Assembly (NCBI GenBank): GCA_022786545.1
Contig: JALFXV010000020.1
Span: 1-64,000, forward strand
Direction of reading: 5' to 3'
Length of the DNA stretch: 64,000 bases
Source of the DNA: Selenomonadaceae bacterium
GTDB taxonomy: Bacteria; Bacillota; Negativicutes; Selenomonadales; Selenomonadaceae
Positions 19,953 through 29,470 of this stretch are shown one piece after another (the stretch's first letter is position 1; every line of letters starts with the position of its first letter). The position numbers were made by a program, and so were the translations under genes. The notes under the pieces are model-generated. The model saw nothing but the letters and a program-made list of their open reading frames with translations. It ran no database searches and was not told where the DNA came from.

Positions 19953-20448
19953 AAGCCTCTTTTCACACAAACGTTTTTGTGATATAATATAGGAAAACTT
20001 GGAGGTGGTGCCATGAGCTACAATGCAAAAATACGTGCTGATGCTATGAGCCTCAATCCCATAGATGATGCACTCTTTATCAAGATGGCAGAAAGCCTGA
20101 AGGTTTGTCAGGAAATGCTGAGGGTATTTCTTAGCCAAGCTGATGAAGTTTTTTGTTGAAGATACGTATTATGATGACAAGTTTCCTGCTATATCTGAAC
20201 GAAAACGTATATTCAAAACCACTGAGGAAGGAGTGAATGAGATGTGCGAAGTAATTGAACGTAACAGAGCAGAAGCACGGGCCGAAGGACATGCCGAGGG
20301 ACGTGCTGAAGGACGTGCTGAAGGGCGTGCCGAAGGACGTTTATCGCTTCTGACCAAGCTAGTAAAACTGAACAAACTATCCATTAAAGAGGCTGCCTAT
20401 GAGGCGGATATGACCGAGGCTGATTTTAGAACATTGGCATTACTATAA
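19953..20448 (+). pseudogene. Second Rpn-family copy with an internal deletion of about 0.38 kb and frame loss
   Basis: Promoter/SD and ATG (20013) match copy 1: MSYNAKIRADAMSLNPIDDALFIKMAESLKVCQEMLRVF; then jumps to the FVEDTYYDDKFPAISERKRIFKTTEEGVNEM tail. Confidence 0.88.
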
Positions 20449-20474
20449 TACTCCACAAATCGCGTAGTAATAAT

Positions 20475-20523
20475 AAAATGGAACACACTATCATCTTTCG
20501 TAGATGGTGTGTTCCATTTTTCT
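20475..20523. terminator. Bidirectional hairpin terminator
   Basis: AAAATGGAACACAC ... GTGTGTTCCATTTT (20475-20488 / 20507-20520) with inner CATCT/AGATG. Confidence 0.8.
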
Positions 20524-20588
20524 TGTTTTATCCCTTATTCTGTAAAACTCCTGCACTTACCATGAAACCTGTCTTATCGTATCTGCCG

Positions 20589-22340
20589 TTATGGCAGAAG
20601 TAACTTCCATGAACCTCCTGCCCACTGTGCATTGGCTGTCCCGCTGCTTCTCAGGCACACCTTCTTGCCGCAAAAAGCGATGCCGTACTTCCAAATTTTA
20701 GTTATTTTACGCTTCGCAAACTCGCTATTATATGCCAGCTTTTCAATCTGTTCTAATGCCTCTTGAGCCTTTTTCTCAAGCTGTGACTCATCCCCGGCCT
20801 TTTTGAACTCCAAAATCACGCCATACTGTTGATTGTCTTTCGGAAGCAGTGCCAGATCAAACCTGCCATAGCCGCTTTCCCGATTTGACTCCACAATATG
20901 CGTATCTTTCAATAATACGCAAAATCCCAACATCATGCCGTGATAAAAGCTCTCCCCATCAGCTGCATCGTGGTAGCTGACATGATTGCGCAGTATGACC
21001 TCAAGATTCATTTCAAAAGCATCCTGATTGCCTGCAAGCATACTCTGAAGCATATCCATAATATCACTCAGACCACAATAACCGGCCATATATCGGGCAA
21101 TCTCGGTACGAAACAGATTATATATTTCCCTGTTGGGAATTTTCAAGACAACCTTCTCGCCGAATGAATCCATTTCCATGGATACCGCCTTCAAGTAGCC
21201 CGTTGTCAGCAGCAATGTGTAAAAATCATCTGTATTGCTGCCTATGGCATCATATATAATGCTTTCATGGACATTCTTAGACACAGTATTTCCCTGCATC
21301 AGCTGATTTAGCTCACCCTCAACCTTTCGCCCAAGATGCTGCAGCATCTTCCTGATAATGCCATTGGCAGAAGTATTTGCCCAGTAAGCCGCCGGCCGGC
21401 AGTTTTCCTGAAAATATTGTATGACAGACCAGGGATTATATATTTCATGGCCGCCAAAGTTATAACCATCGTACCACGCCTGAATTTCCGGCAATTTATC
21501 CTGACGCCCCACTGCTTCGGCAAGCAATGCAACCTCCTCGCGTGTAAAACCAAAAACATCGCTATAGGCCTCCGAAAGTACGGTACACACACGCAGATTG
21601 TTCAGCCCGCTGAAAATACTCTCCTTGGCCACCCGAAGCACCCCTGTCAGGACAGCAAATTCTAAAGCCTCATTAGTCTTCAGCACTTCACTGTAGAACT
21701 GCCGCATAAACGCGATCATTTCATCATAATAACCGTCTTCCCATGCCGCCTGAATAGGCGCATCATACTCATCAATAAGCATAATAGGTTTTACGCCATA
21801 ATGCTTATATAGATATACGGTCAGGCATTTCAGGCTCTTGCCCCATTTTTCCAGGCCATACTGCTCATCCTTTTCAATATTGCAGATTGCCTGATAGTAT
21901 TTTTTCTCCCGATCTGCCAAAGCAACAGAATCAGACAAAACATTATACTCAAAATACAAATCAGAAATTTTATCACACACACTTCGCAATGCAGCCTGAT
22001 AACCGCCTCGCGTTACATCCTTTAGCGAAATAAATATTACCGGATATTTTCCCTGCTGCCCCATATAGCTTTCCCCAGACCTAGAAATTGCCAGCCCATC
22101 AAAAAGATTGCTTCCAGCAGTATTTACATCAAAAAATTCCTTCAACATGCTCAAGGTCAAGGTCTTGCCAAAGCGCCGTGGCCTGGTTAGCAGAGTTACC
22201 TTTGCCCTGGTATCCAATAAATCCTTGATGAAATATGTCTTATCCACAAAATAATATTGATCCTCAACCAATTCCCTGAAATTATCTATTCCCAGTGGAA
22301 ATCGACGCACAGCAAGCACCTCCCCAAAATAACATACCAC
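20589..22340 (-). CDS. AAA-ATPase_like + C-terminal PD-(D/E)XK nuclease (DUF1703-type) protein
   Basis: FPLGIDNFRELVEDQYYFVDKTYFIKDLL...LTRPRRFGKTLTLSML; LIDEYDAPIQAAW; C-terminus YGRFDLALLPKDNQQYGVILEFKKA. Confidence 0.9.
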   Translation of the reverse strand: MVCYFGEVLAVRRFPLGIDNFRELVEDQYYFVDKTYFIKDLLDTRAKVTLLTRPRRFGKTLTLSMLKEFFDVNTAGSNLFDGLAISRSGESYMGQQGKYPVIFISLKDVTRGGYQAALRSVCDKISDLYFEYNVLSDSVALADREKKYYQAICNIEKDEQYGLEKWGKSLKCLTVYLYKHYGVKPIMLIDEYDAPIQAAWEDGYYDEMIAFMRQFYSEVLKTNEALEFAVLTGVLRVAKESIFSGLNNLRVCTVLSEAYSDVFGFTREEVALLAEAVGRQDKLPEIQAWYDGYNFGGHEIYNPWSVIQYFQENCRPAAYWANTSANGIIRKMLQHLGRKVEGELNQLMQGNTVSKNVHESIIYDAIGSNTDDFYTLLLTTGYLKAVSMEMDSFGEKVVLKIPNREIYNLFRTEIARYMAGYCGLSDIMDMLQSMLAGNQDAFEMNLEVILRNHVSYHDAADGESFYHGMMLGFCVLLKDTHIVESNRESGYGRFDLALLPKDNQQYGVILEFKKAGDESQLEKKAQEALEQIEKLAYNSEFAKRKITKIWKYGIAFCGKKVCLRSSGTANAQWAGGSWKLLLP

Positions 22341-22396
22341 ATCTATGCCTTTAATATCCTTTATGTCTTCACTGGCTTCAATATCTTATCAAACAC

Positions 22397-24085
22397 TCAG
22401 CAGCTGCCAATCAAAACCCTTTTGCCCTCAAAAGCAAAACCATACTTCCTGATACGCTCAGGAGCAATCCCCTTGGCAACTAAAGCAGCAGCATACTGCT
22501 TTTCCTCAATCTGCTGCAGGGCGGACTGAACCGTTTCTTCAAGGGATTTTTCCCTACGCACATTAAACGCTTTAAACTCAATGATGATAGCATCATCTGA
22601 CTCATTTCTCGGTTCAAGCATAACATCATATCTGCCATAGCCGCTTTCACGATTGGATGTAATCACATATCTATCCTTCAAATCCACAATCAGCCCCAGA
22701 ACAAATCCATGGTAAAACCGCTCCAGCTGTTGACGCGTGTTTTTTCCGCCTGCATCAAAGCTACTAAAAATATGCAAAGCAACACCATTAATATAATCTT
22801 CCATAGCCTCAATATCAGCCACCAGCATCGCTCTGATAAAACCATTATAGTCACCTTCGCTATGCTTGAACCATCTGCTCACCAATCTTTCAAACATAAT
22901 CCTGGTTTCCTTATTGGTTATCCGCAGCTTGCAAATAAAATGTCCTTCTTCAAGCATTTCAGCCTTATCCCTGGTAAGATAGCCGCTGACCAGCAGCAAC
23001 GACCAGACAGCAATAATGCTTCCATTTAAATCCCCAAATACAATCTGGTCTTCCACCTCTGCCTCAAGGCTGCCTCCCCTCAGCAGCACCTCGAACTGCT
23101 TTTTCAATTCTGCTGAGCCGGACTGCAGAAGCTGGCTTACCAATCCATTGCCGCTGCTATTCGCCCAATAACATTCCAGCCGCCCCTTCCTGTCCAGATA
23201 ATTAATTATTGACCAGGGATTATAGATGTCATGGCAGCATCCAATGGTAAAGCCGTCATACCACCGCTTCACAACCGCCTTATCCGCCAGCCCATACTCG
23301 TCCATCGCAGCAAAAACTTCCTGCTCCGTAAAGCCAAAGGCATCAGCATAATCATCAGACTGCACGGTAACAATCACCAGATGATTTAAATCCGAAAAAA
23401 TTGATTCCTTCGCCACCCTGGTAATGCCTGTCATCAGGGCACGTTCCAGATTTTCATTGGTCTTGAAGGTGGCATTGAAAAACTGCCGCATAAAGCCTGA
23501 CAGTTCTGCCCAATATCCCCCTGCAAAGGCTTCATGCATAGGCGTGTCATACTCGTCCAACAGGATAATAACCTTCTTGCCATAATACTGCCGCAGCCAC
23601 TTGGATAATTTATGCAGGGCAATCGCAACATTTCCCTTTTCCCAGCGAATTTTATGATAAAACTCCCTATCTGAGTCATCCATAAAATCCACCTTTTCCT
23701 TGATAAGAAAATCATAATCCTTGAAAATATCCGCAATAAGCACCTTTATCCCCTGCATCATATCCGCATAATTATCCGCCTTCTGCCCTGCAAAACTAAC
23801 AAAAATCACAGGATATGTGCCCTGCAGGCTACGCATCTCCTCATTCTGCCATACCTTCAGCCCGCCAAACAGCTCACTGCCCCTGCCCTGATACTCCACC
23901 GAAAAAAAGGTACGCAGCATGCTCATATTCAATGTCTTGCCAAAACGCCGCGGACGCATAACAGCAGTAGTATTGTCCGCCCCCTTCCACCAATCGGCAA
24001 TAAAACCGCTTTTATCAATATAAAAATAATTGTTTTCCCGGATTTTGACAAAATCCTGCTCGCCAACAGCTATTGCCCTTGCCAT
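22397..24085 (-). CDS. AAA-ATPase_like + C-terminal PD-(D/E)XK nuclease (DUF1703-type) protein, paralog
   Basis: VGEQDFVKIRENNYFYIDKSGFIADWW...MRPRRFGKTLNMSMLRTFF; LLDEYDTPMHEAF; YGRYDVMLEPRNESDDAIIIEFKAF. Confidence 0.9.
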   Translation of the reverse strand: MARAIAVGEQDFVKIRENNYFYIDKSGFIADWWKGADNTTAVMRPRRFGKTLNMSMLRTFFSVEYQGRGSELFGGLKVWQNEEMRSLQGTYPVIFVSFAGQKADNYADMMQGIKVLIADIFKDYDFLIKEKVDFMDDSDREFYHKIRWEKGNVAIALHKLSKWLRQYYGKKVIILLDEYDTPMHEAFAGGYWAELSGFMRQFFNATFKTNENLERALMTGITRVAKESIFSDLNHLVIVTVQSDDYADAFGFTEQEVFAAMDEYGLADKAVVKRWYDGFTIGCCHDIYNPWSIINYLDRKGRLECYWANSSGNGLVSQLLQSGSAELKKQFEVLLRGGSLEAEVEDQIVFGDLNGSIIAVWSLLLVSGYLTRDKAEMLEEGHFICKLRITNKETRIMFERLVSRWFKHSEGDYNGFIRAMLVADIEAMEDYINGVALHIFSSFDAGGKNTRQQLERFYHGFVLGLIVDLKDRYVITSNRESGYGRYDVMLEPRNESDDAIIIEFKAFNVRREKSLEETVQSALQQIEEKQYAAALVAKGIAPERIRKYGFAFEGKRVLIGSC

Positions 24086-24141
24086 TTTTGGTTTCCCTCC
24101 TTCCTATTAGTCAGATATTACACGAGATAAAAACTTCTCAT

Positions 24142-24759
24142 TCAAAAATCTCTATCGTTATATTTCGCTATAAATACCTTATTGCAATCATAATAATACT
24201 TTAATAACTGATTTTGAGCTTTTAAGTATTCCTCTCTCTGAGTACTCCCTTCAGGTGCATCTTTTAGCTTGGCCTCCAATTTGGTCAATACTTCATCCAA
24301 ACGATCACAAATCCATGCAAGATTATGGATGCACCGATTCAGTTTCAATCTTGCAATCATGCTGAGTCCCTTTGCATCTTCTGAACAGATGCTGCCCATT
24401 TCATTTCGATAGAAAATTTCATTATAATCCGTTTCTACAGGATTATAAAAATAATTATTTGTTATGCTTCCCTCATAAATATCGCCATCATAGTGACCAC
24501 TTTTAGCATTATTGCACTTTTTACAAGTATACATCAGATTATCATACAAGCAATCTAATTCTGGGCGAACGGTCTTAAAAGCATCCCGAGGAATAAAATG
24601 ATCAATTTCAAAAGGAGTTGTAATCCGATCATCCCTCAAATTACAATAAGCACATCTTGCTTGAAAATCTTTTTTTAACCATTTCTTATATCGACTATAT
24701 TGACTATATTTTTTATTACAGCTACGCCTTATGCGGTATGAACGAAAATCATACTTCAT
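24142..24759 (-). CDS. HNH endonuclease
   Basis: KDFQARCAYCNLRDDRITTPFEIDHFIPRDAFKTVRPELDCLYDNLMYTCKKCNNAKSG: complete CxxC...DHFIP...CxxCNxxK motif. Confidence 0.88.
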   Translation of the reverse strand: MKYDFRSYRIRRSCNKKYSQYSRYKKWLKKDFQARCAYCNLRDDRITTPFEIDHFIPRDAFKTVRPELDCLYDNLMYTCKKCNNAKSGHYDGDIYEGSITNNYFYNPVETDYNEIFYRNEMGSICSEDAKGLSMIARLKLNRCIHNLAWICDRLDEVLTKLEAKLKDAPEGSTQREEYLKAQNQLLKYYYDCNKVFIAKYNDRDF

Positions 24760-24773
24760 ACAACCTTACCTCT

Positions 24774-25457
24774 TTATTCATCACACATACGATTTGCCTT
24801 ATCAATCAGCTCTACAATTGTCTTCAATCTATCTTCATCCAAAATCAAATCATTCTGCAACGATTCAACCGGCGTAAACTCTCCCAACCTTCGTTCCACT
24901 TGGTCGATTTCTCTCAGCATTTCGACATTAAGAGCATCTGTATCTATCTTTTCCTGATACTCACGCATCTTCCCTGACAAGATATCCCGCTGCTTCACAT
25001 ACTTCCGCATACTGTCAAAGATATTACCTACCTTTTCCTTTGAATATTCCTCCAGCTTAAAAAATTCTTTCTTTGTATACACCTTATCAGCATCTACAAA
25101 ATCTTTTTCTTTGCTTTCATCGACTACTCCGGTTAAAATGACAAGTGGAAATTTTGGTACACATCCCTGTATTGCCTTTAAAATATCAGTTCCTTCCATT
25201 TTGACGGTCTCAATCATTATTTTATAGTCAATAATCAAGCATGTGATATTGTATTCTTTTATATCAGCTATTACCTCTTCAATAACCTGATTGATTAACT
25301 TCTTTTCATCATCAACCAATTGATAATTTTTAAAACCATATTTTTCCCTAATGCCAAGCTGTTGCGCTATTGTCTTTATGGTTCTCCTTATATAACTAAT
25401 ATCTTTTTTATCATCATCAATTAAGCCAATATTTCTCAAATCAAATGTATCAACCAT
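24774..25457 (-). CDS. Response-regulator-like receiver domain protein
   Basis: IGLIDDDKKDISYIRRTI; YNITCLIIDYKIMIETVKMEGTDILKAIQ; FPLVILTGVVDESKEKDFVDADKVYTKKEF (acidic pocket, phospho-Asp, Thr, Lys order). Confidence 0.8.
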   Translation of the reverse strand: MVDTFDLRNIGLIDDDKKDISYIRRTIKTIAQQLGIREKYGFKNYQLVDDEKKLINQVIEEVIADIKEYNITCLIIDYKIMIETVKMEGTDILKAIQGCVPKFPLVILTGVVDESKEKDFVDADKVYTKKEFFKLEEYSKEKVGNIFDSMRKYVKQRDILSGKMREYQEKIDTDALNVEMLREIDQVERRLGEFTPVESLQNDLILDEDRLKTIVELIDKANRMCDE

Positions 25458-25467
25458 GCCAATTCAC

Positions 25468-27963
25468 CTACCTTTGCCATTCTGCTTTCAGCAAAAATCC
25501 TTTCTCTACCATCTCTACATATAGCCTCCCTGAATTCGCCTCCACTGCCTCCCTGGCAATCCAAAGCCCCAGCCCGGTACCGTCCTTCTTCGTTGTCTCC
25601 CGCGGCTCTAGTACCTCATTCGGATTTTTAGCATATCTGCTATCTAGAACCGGACCATTATTAAACATCTCCAAATAAATTTTCTTCTCATCCTGAAAAA
25701 GCTTAAATTCTATTTTTCTGTCACCATCAGCTGCTTCCAAATAATATGCTGAATTCAGCATAAAATTGTTCACTAGCAAATGCAAATCCACAACCGGCAA
25801 AGATAACTCTATATCTTCCTCTAAGCAGTTTAAATATATTTTGATATACTTCTTGTCTAACAAAGGCTCCCACAAGATTTTTATATGCTTTAAGAAATCT
25901 GCAATATTGGTATTCCTTGCTACAAACCTGTCCTGCTTTATTGAATCCATTATCAAATCAACCCAATTTGCCAGCAGACGATCTGTGTTATTTAAATCCT
26001 CCAGCATATCATAAGGATTAAAGTCTTCATCTCCCTCATAAGGCTGATAATTTAAAATCATATCTATAGCAGCCTGCAGGTGCCTGCCTCTGCTCCCCAG
26101 CTCGGTAGAAATTCTGGCAATTTCATGCGTAAAGGTCTGAACCATAACACCCGTGGAGCTCAGCACCCTTAATAGCTTATTAGCCGCTTTTTCCTTTTCA
26201 TTATCACGCCCCATAATATAAATTGTGTCTTTTAGAAGCTCTTTACTATACTGCTTTACGTGTCCGGCAGCTAAAACACCATTCTTTCGTGAGGTTCGCT
26301 CTTTCTCTGCCTTAACCTCCTCATATATCTTCTGAGCCTGGATTTTATGCTTATTTTTCTTTTTATTAATCCACAGCGCATACTCACGCAGTGGATACTG
26401 CCTGTCCATTTCAAACTTGTCTAAAATGCCCTGCAGCATCAATATAAAGGCATCATATTCCCTGTTCAGCTTCATGCCTTCCCTATTTGCATTATCCGCC
26501 AAATGCGGATTAGCTACGCGGCTGATAGAAACACTTCCTATCAGCTGATTTGGTGATACACGCCATTTTCCTGATTCATGAGAAGCTGCTGCCGGACTCT
26601 TCTGAACTCTCTCACTAAGATTAATCCAGTCCATGTATTGTCCTTTGTCACCATACGGACGCACCTTAAAATTATCCCTGTACAATTTAACACCAGAAAA
26701 ATTCTTTAATATATCTTTGCGTTTACCGCTTTTATAAGCTCTGACGATTTCCAATGTACTTTTTTGATTTTTCATATAGTATGCCTTAAAAGTAAAGGGT
26801 CCTACAGACCTGCAAACACTAAAGAACGTTTCATCTTGAGGCATTATTTCCTGCAGTGTATAATTCAACTCTATCCTGCCACTGAAGTCTTTTCTTGCAT
26901 AGCCTTCTTTCTTGAATGCATCACCTGCCCAAAACTCATCCAAAGAATAATTTTCTATATCCGTCTTTGAATAGCTGACACTGACCTGCTCTTTTTCCAC
27001 ATCCAATTCATTCCTATCCAAAACAATATTTATACTATTATCGCCATCATATTCCGCTTCTATGCAATAATCATAGTCTGCTCTCTCTATCCCCCGGCTC
27101 TCAGACACATAATTATATTCAGGATAATACTCATTTCTGATAATAATATCAAACTTGTCAACACTGCCGAAAGGATTGACATTTCTGAGGTTATCATTCA
27201 CTTTCTTATACAGCCTTTTATTCCAAAAATCTCGCACGGGAGTCAGTCTGATCAAGGTACCAGTCGTCCAGTTATAATTCTTTACATACTCAAAATCATC
27301 TCCCAGAACGTCATGTACCACCCTGGCAAAATCTCCATCCGCAGTCTGAATCTCTGCCTTAACCTGATTTAAAAGACTCAAATCATCAAACTGTGACCAA
27401 TCTATTTGCCATTTCACAATGACATCATCATCACTTTTAGTAATAACCTTAGTCTGCCTGGACAGTTTGTCCAGAGCAAACCTCCCAATACCTTTAGCTC
27501 CTGTTTTAGTCCTATTTTTCTTCCGGCTATATATATTAACTTCTTTATCATCTGTGCCAATATTCATCCATGCCGTTTTTATAATCCTGCGACTCATGCC
27601 GCACCCATTATCAATAACCAAAATTTCACAACAGGAAGAAAATACACTCTCTAGCTTTTCCTTATCCTTAACATTAATTGCATCAGCGTTCTGCAAGATA
27701 TATTGTCCATCTTTCAACTGATAAAACGAATTTATTATATCACCATAAGCCACCAGAATCCCGTTGACCTCTGTCATACTCAGCATCTGTGGAATTCTGT
27801 CATAAGGCATGGAATATTTAACAAATACACAATCTGCATCCGCATCATAACCATTTTTCACCAACTCTACAATAGCACCATCTACATCGGAGATATTATC
27901 CCTGCCAATCAATCTGGCAGTTTTAGCACTGACCTGAAAAAACAAACTTTCCATGCTCAACAC
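25468..27963 (-). CDS. Dual-GHKL ATPase: N-terminal Hsp90/MORC-like ATPase plus C-terminal histidine-kinase-like module
   Basis: N-terminus AIVELVKNGYDADADCV, VIDNGCGMS, TGAKGIGRFALDKLS; middle VQTFTHEIARISTELG (H-box-like); C-terminus LLVNNFMLNSAYYLEA, FNNGP, KKDGTGLGLWIAREAVEANSG. Confidence 0.87.
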   Translation of the reverse strand: MLSMESLFFQVSAKTARLIGRDNISDVDGAIVELVKNGYDADADCVFVKYSMPYDRIPQMLSMTEVNGILVAYGDIINSFYQLKDGQYILQNADAINVKDKEKLESVFSSCCEILVIDNGCGMSRRIIKTAWMNIGTDDKEVNIYSRKKNRTKTGAKGIGRFALDKLSRQTKVITKSDDDVIVKWQIDWSQFDDLSLLNQVKAEIQTADGDFARVVHDVLGDDFEYVKNYNWTTGTLIRLTPVRDFWNKRLYKKVNDNLRNVNPFGSVDKFDIIIRNEYYPEYNYVSESRGIERADYDYCIEAEYDGDNSINIVLDRNELDVEKEQVSVSYSKTDIENYSLDEFWAGDAFKKEGYARKDFSGRIELNYTLQEIMPQDETFFSVCRSVGPFTFKAYYMKNQKSTLEIVRAYKSGKRKDILKNFSGVKLYRDNFKVRPYGDKGQYMDWINLSERVQKSPAAASHESGKWRVSPNQLIGSVSISRVANPHLADNANREGMKLNREYDAFILMLQGILDKFEMDRQYPLREYALWINKKKNKHKIQAQKIYEEVKAEKERTSRKNGVLAAGHVKQYSKELLKDTIYIMGRDNEKEKAANKLLRVLSSTGVMVQTFTHEIARISTELGSRGRHLQAAIDMILNYQPYEGDEDFNPYDMLEDLNNTDRLLANWVDLIMDSIKQDRFVARNTNIADFLKHIKILWEPLLDKKYIKIYLNCLEEDIELSLPVVDLHLLVNNFMLNSAYYLEAADGDRKIEFKLFQDEKKIYLEMFNNGPVLDSRYAKNPNEVLEPRETTKKDGTGLGLWIAREAVEANSGRLYVEMVEKGFLLKAEWQR

Positions 27964-27972
27964 CTCTTCCCC

Positions 27973-29400
27973 TTAAAACATATAGTCCTCAATATCCTTT
28001 GATGTAATCCTGAAAGATTTTCCATTTACCGGTATGCCGACACGCAATACATACTGCAAAAAATCTTTACTTTCCAACAACCTTTTTGCAGTCTGCAAAT
28101 CATAAGAACTATCTTCACCTTTCTTTATGATATACACGCCTGCATATGGAACACAATATTCCGGCAACTCATACACAGTTAATTCGTCTGTCACAACTGT
28201 AGACATCAGCAATTTGCTCTGCGGCAAATTGCCCAAAGCCTGCGAACGCCCATACTCGAACCACTTTGCGCCATCATCTTTTTTCCGTTTTAGTAGTTCC
28301 TCCTTATGTGCTAACAAATATTTATATGCCATCGGATATGTTTCTCTGAATTCATTTTCCGTGTATTTCTTTAAAGTTCCGTTCTGGTAGTAATATGGAA
28401 ATATTATTCGTTCACACTTTTTGTGCAACCTCCCCCTGGGCGAAGCTGCCTGTTTGACAAGAGATTTTTCGATACGATGTTCTTTATACCTCGCTAATGT
28501 GTCATCACAACTGTCATCATAATCATCATCCGACAAAACATAAATCTTATTGCGCAAAGTTGCAACAGAATGTGACACACGAAAATAATCACCAAATCTG
28601 CGATTTTCTATTACCGCCACACCCGCATCTGAAAAATACCATTTGCTACCTAATAACGTCTTGGGAATATTCCTCTCCAAACCACTTTCCACATTACTGT
28701 AATGAAATTCACAATATTCCTGCCGTTTATCAAGCAAAATGATAGATGATTTTACCAACACACTATCAAATACCTTTTGCAGACTATAATCCTTTATTTT
28801 CACTAAATGAGGCTTAATCATATTTCTAAGCTCATCGCCAAACACAGTCTTAAAGATACTGCTTGGAATTAAATATGACATTCTTCCATCTTTCTTTAGC
28901 TCTCGCAGGCTTTTTTCAATAAAAGCATAACAGTAATCACATTTGCCCCGTTTACATGAAGAAAATTTTTTCCTCAAAAATTTTCTATCAGCTTCCATCA
29001 AATCCACATACGTTACATAGGGAGGATTTCCTACAATAAAATCAAATTTATCTTTCAATTTCAACTTAAGATAATCCGCATTTAAGATATTCCATTTCAC
29101 CTTAGGTATTTGCTTTTTTGTCAAAATAGCATTCAAATTGACAATACAGTTTTTATATTGCTCAGCATCAACCTCTACACCAACAATATCCCTTTCCAAG
29201 CCATCCCTAATTTTTTCTGCCGAAAAAGTCTTCCCACGGCAATAATCTATATAGCGTTCTACGGCTGCAACCAGAATATTGCCATCGCCGCACGAATTTT
29301 CTAATATTTTTCTGCCATACAAATTCTCATTATAACCAGCTATATCAAGCAATTCTGCAACATAACCCTTGGGGGTAAAAACCTGACATCTTTTATTCAT
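27973..29400 (-). CDS. Eco57I-like N6-adenine DNA methyltransferase / class I SAM DNA methylase
   Basis: KRCQVFTPKGYVAELLDIAGY...GRKILENSCGDGNILVAAVERY; FDFIVGNPPYVTYVDL (NPPY). Start placed at MNKRCQ (29400, GGAG upstream) rather than ORF start 29439. Confidence 0.88.
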   Translation of the reverse strand: MNKRCQVFTPKGYVAELLDIAGYNENLYGRKILENSCGDGNILVAAVERYIDYCRGKTFSAEKIRDGLERDIVGVEVDAEQYKNCIVNLNAILTKKQIPKVKWNILNADYLKLKLKDKFDFIVGNPPYVTYVDLMEADRKFLRKKFSSCKRGKCDYCYAFIEKSLRELKKDGRMSYLIPSSIFKTVFGDELRNMIKPHLVKIKDYSLQKVFDSVLVKSSIILLDKRQEYCEFHYSNVESGLERNIPKTLLGSKWYFSDAGVAVIENRRFGDYFRVSHSVATLRNKIYVLSDDDYDDSCDDTLARYKEHRIEKSLVKQAASPRGRLHKKCERIIFPYYYQNGTLKKYTENEFRETYPMAYKYLLAHKEELLKRKKDDGAKWFEYGRSQALGNLPQSKLLMSTVVTDELTVYELPEYCVPYAGVYIIKKGEDSSYDLQTAKRLLESKDFLQYVLRVGIPVNGKSFRITSKDIEDYMF

Positions 29401-29470
29401 AATAACTCCATAAATGACATTACAAAAAATTCCAAGCAAAAACTATTTCCACATAAGTACAGACCATCTC

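Noticed and set aside
17792-20340. CRISPR array from regular short repeats
   Set aside because: Repeats are 12-bp in-frame AEGR codon repeats without spacers; no cas genes in the window
24142-29400. Conventional Type II or IIG R-M system only
   Set aside because: A plain R-M pair would not explain the dual-GHKL kinase-like protein and receiver domain; kept as a non-standard candidate instead
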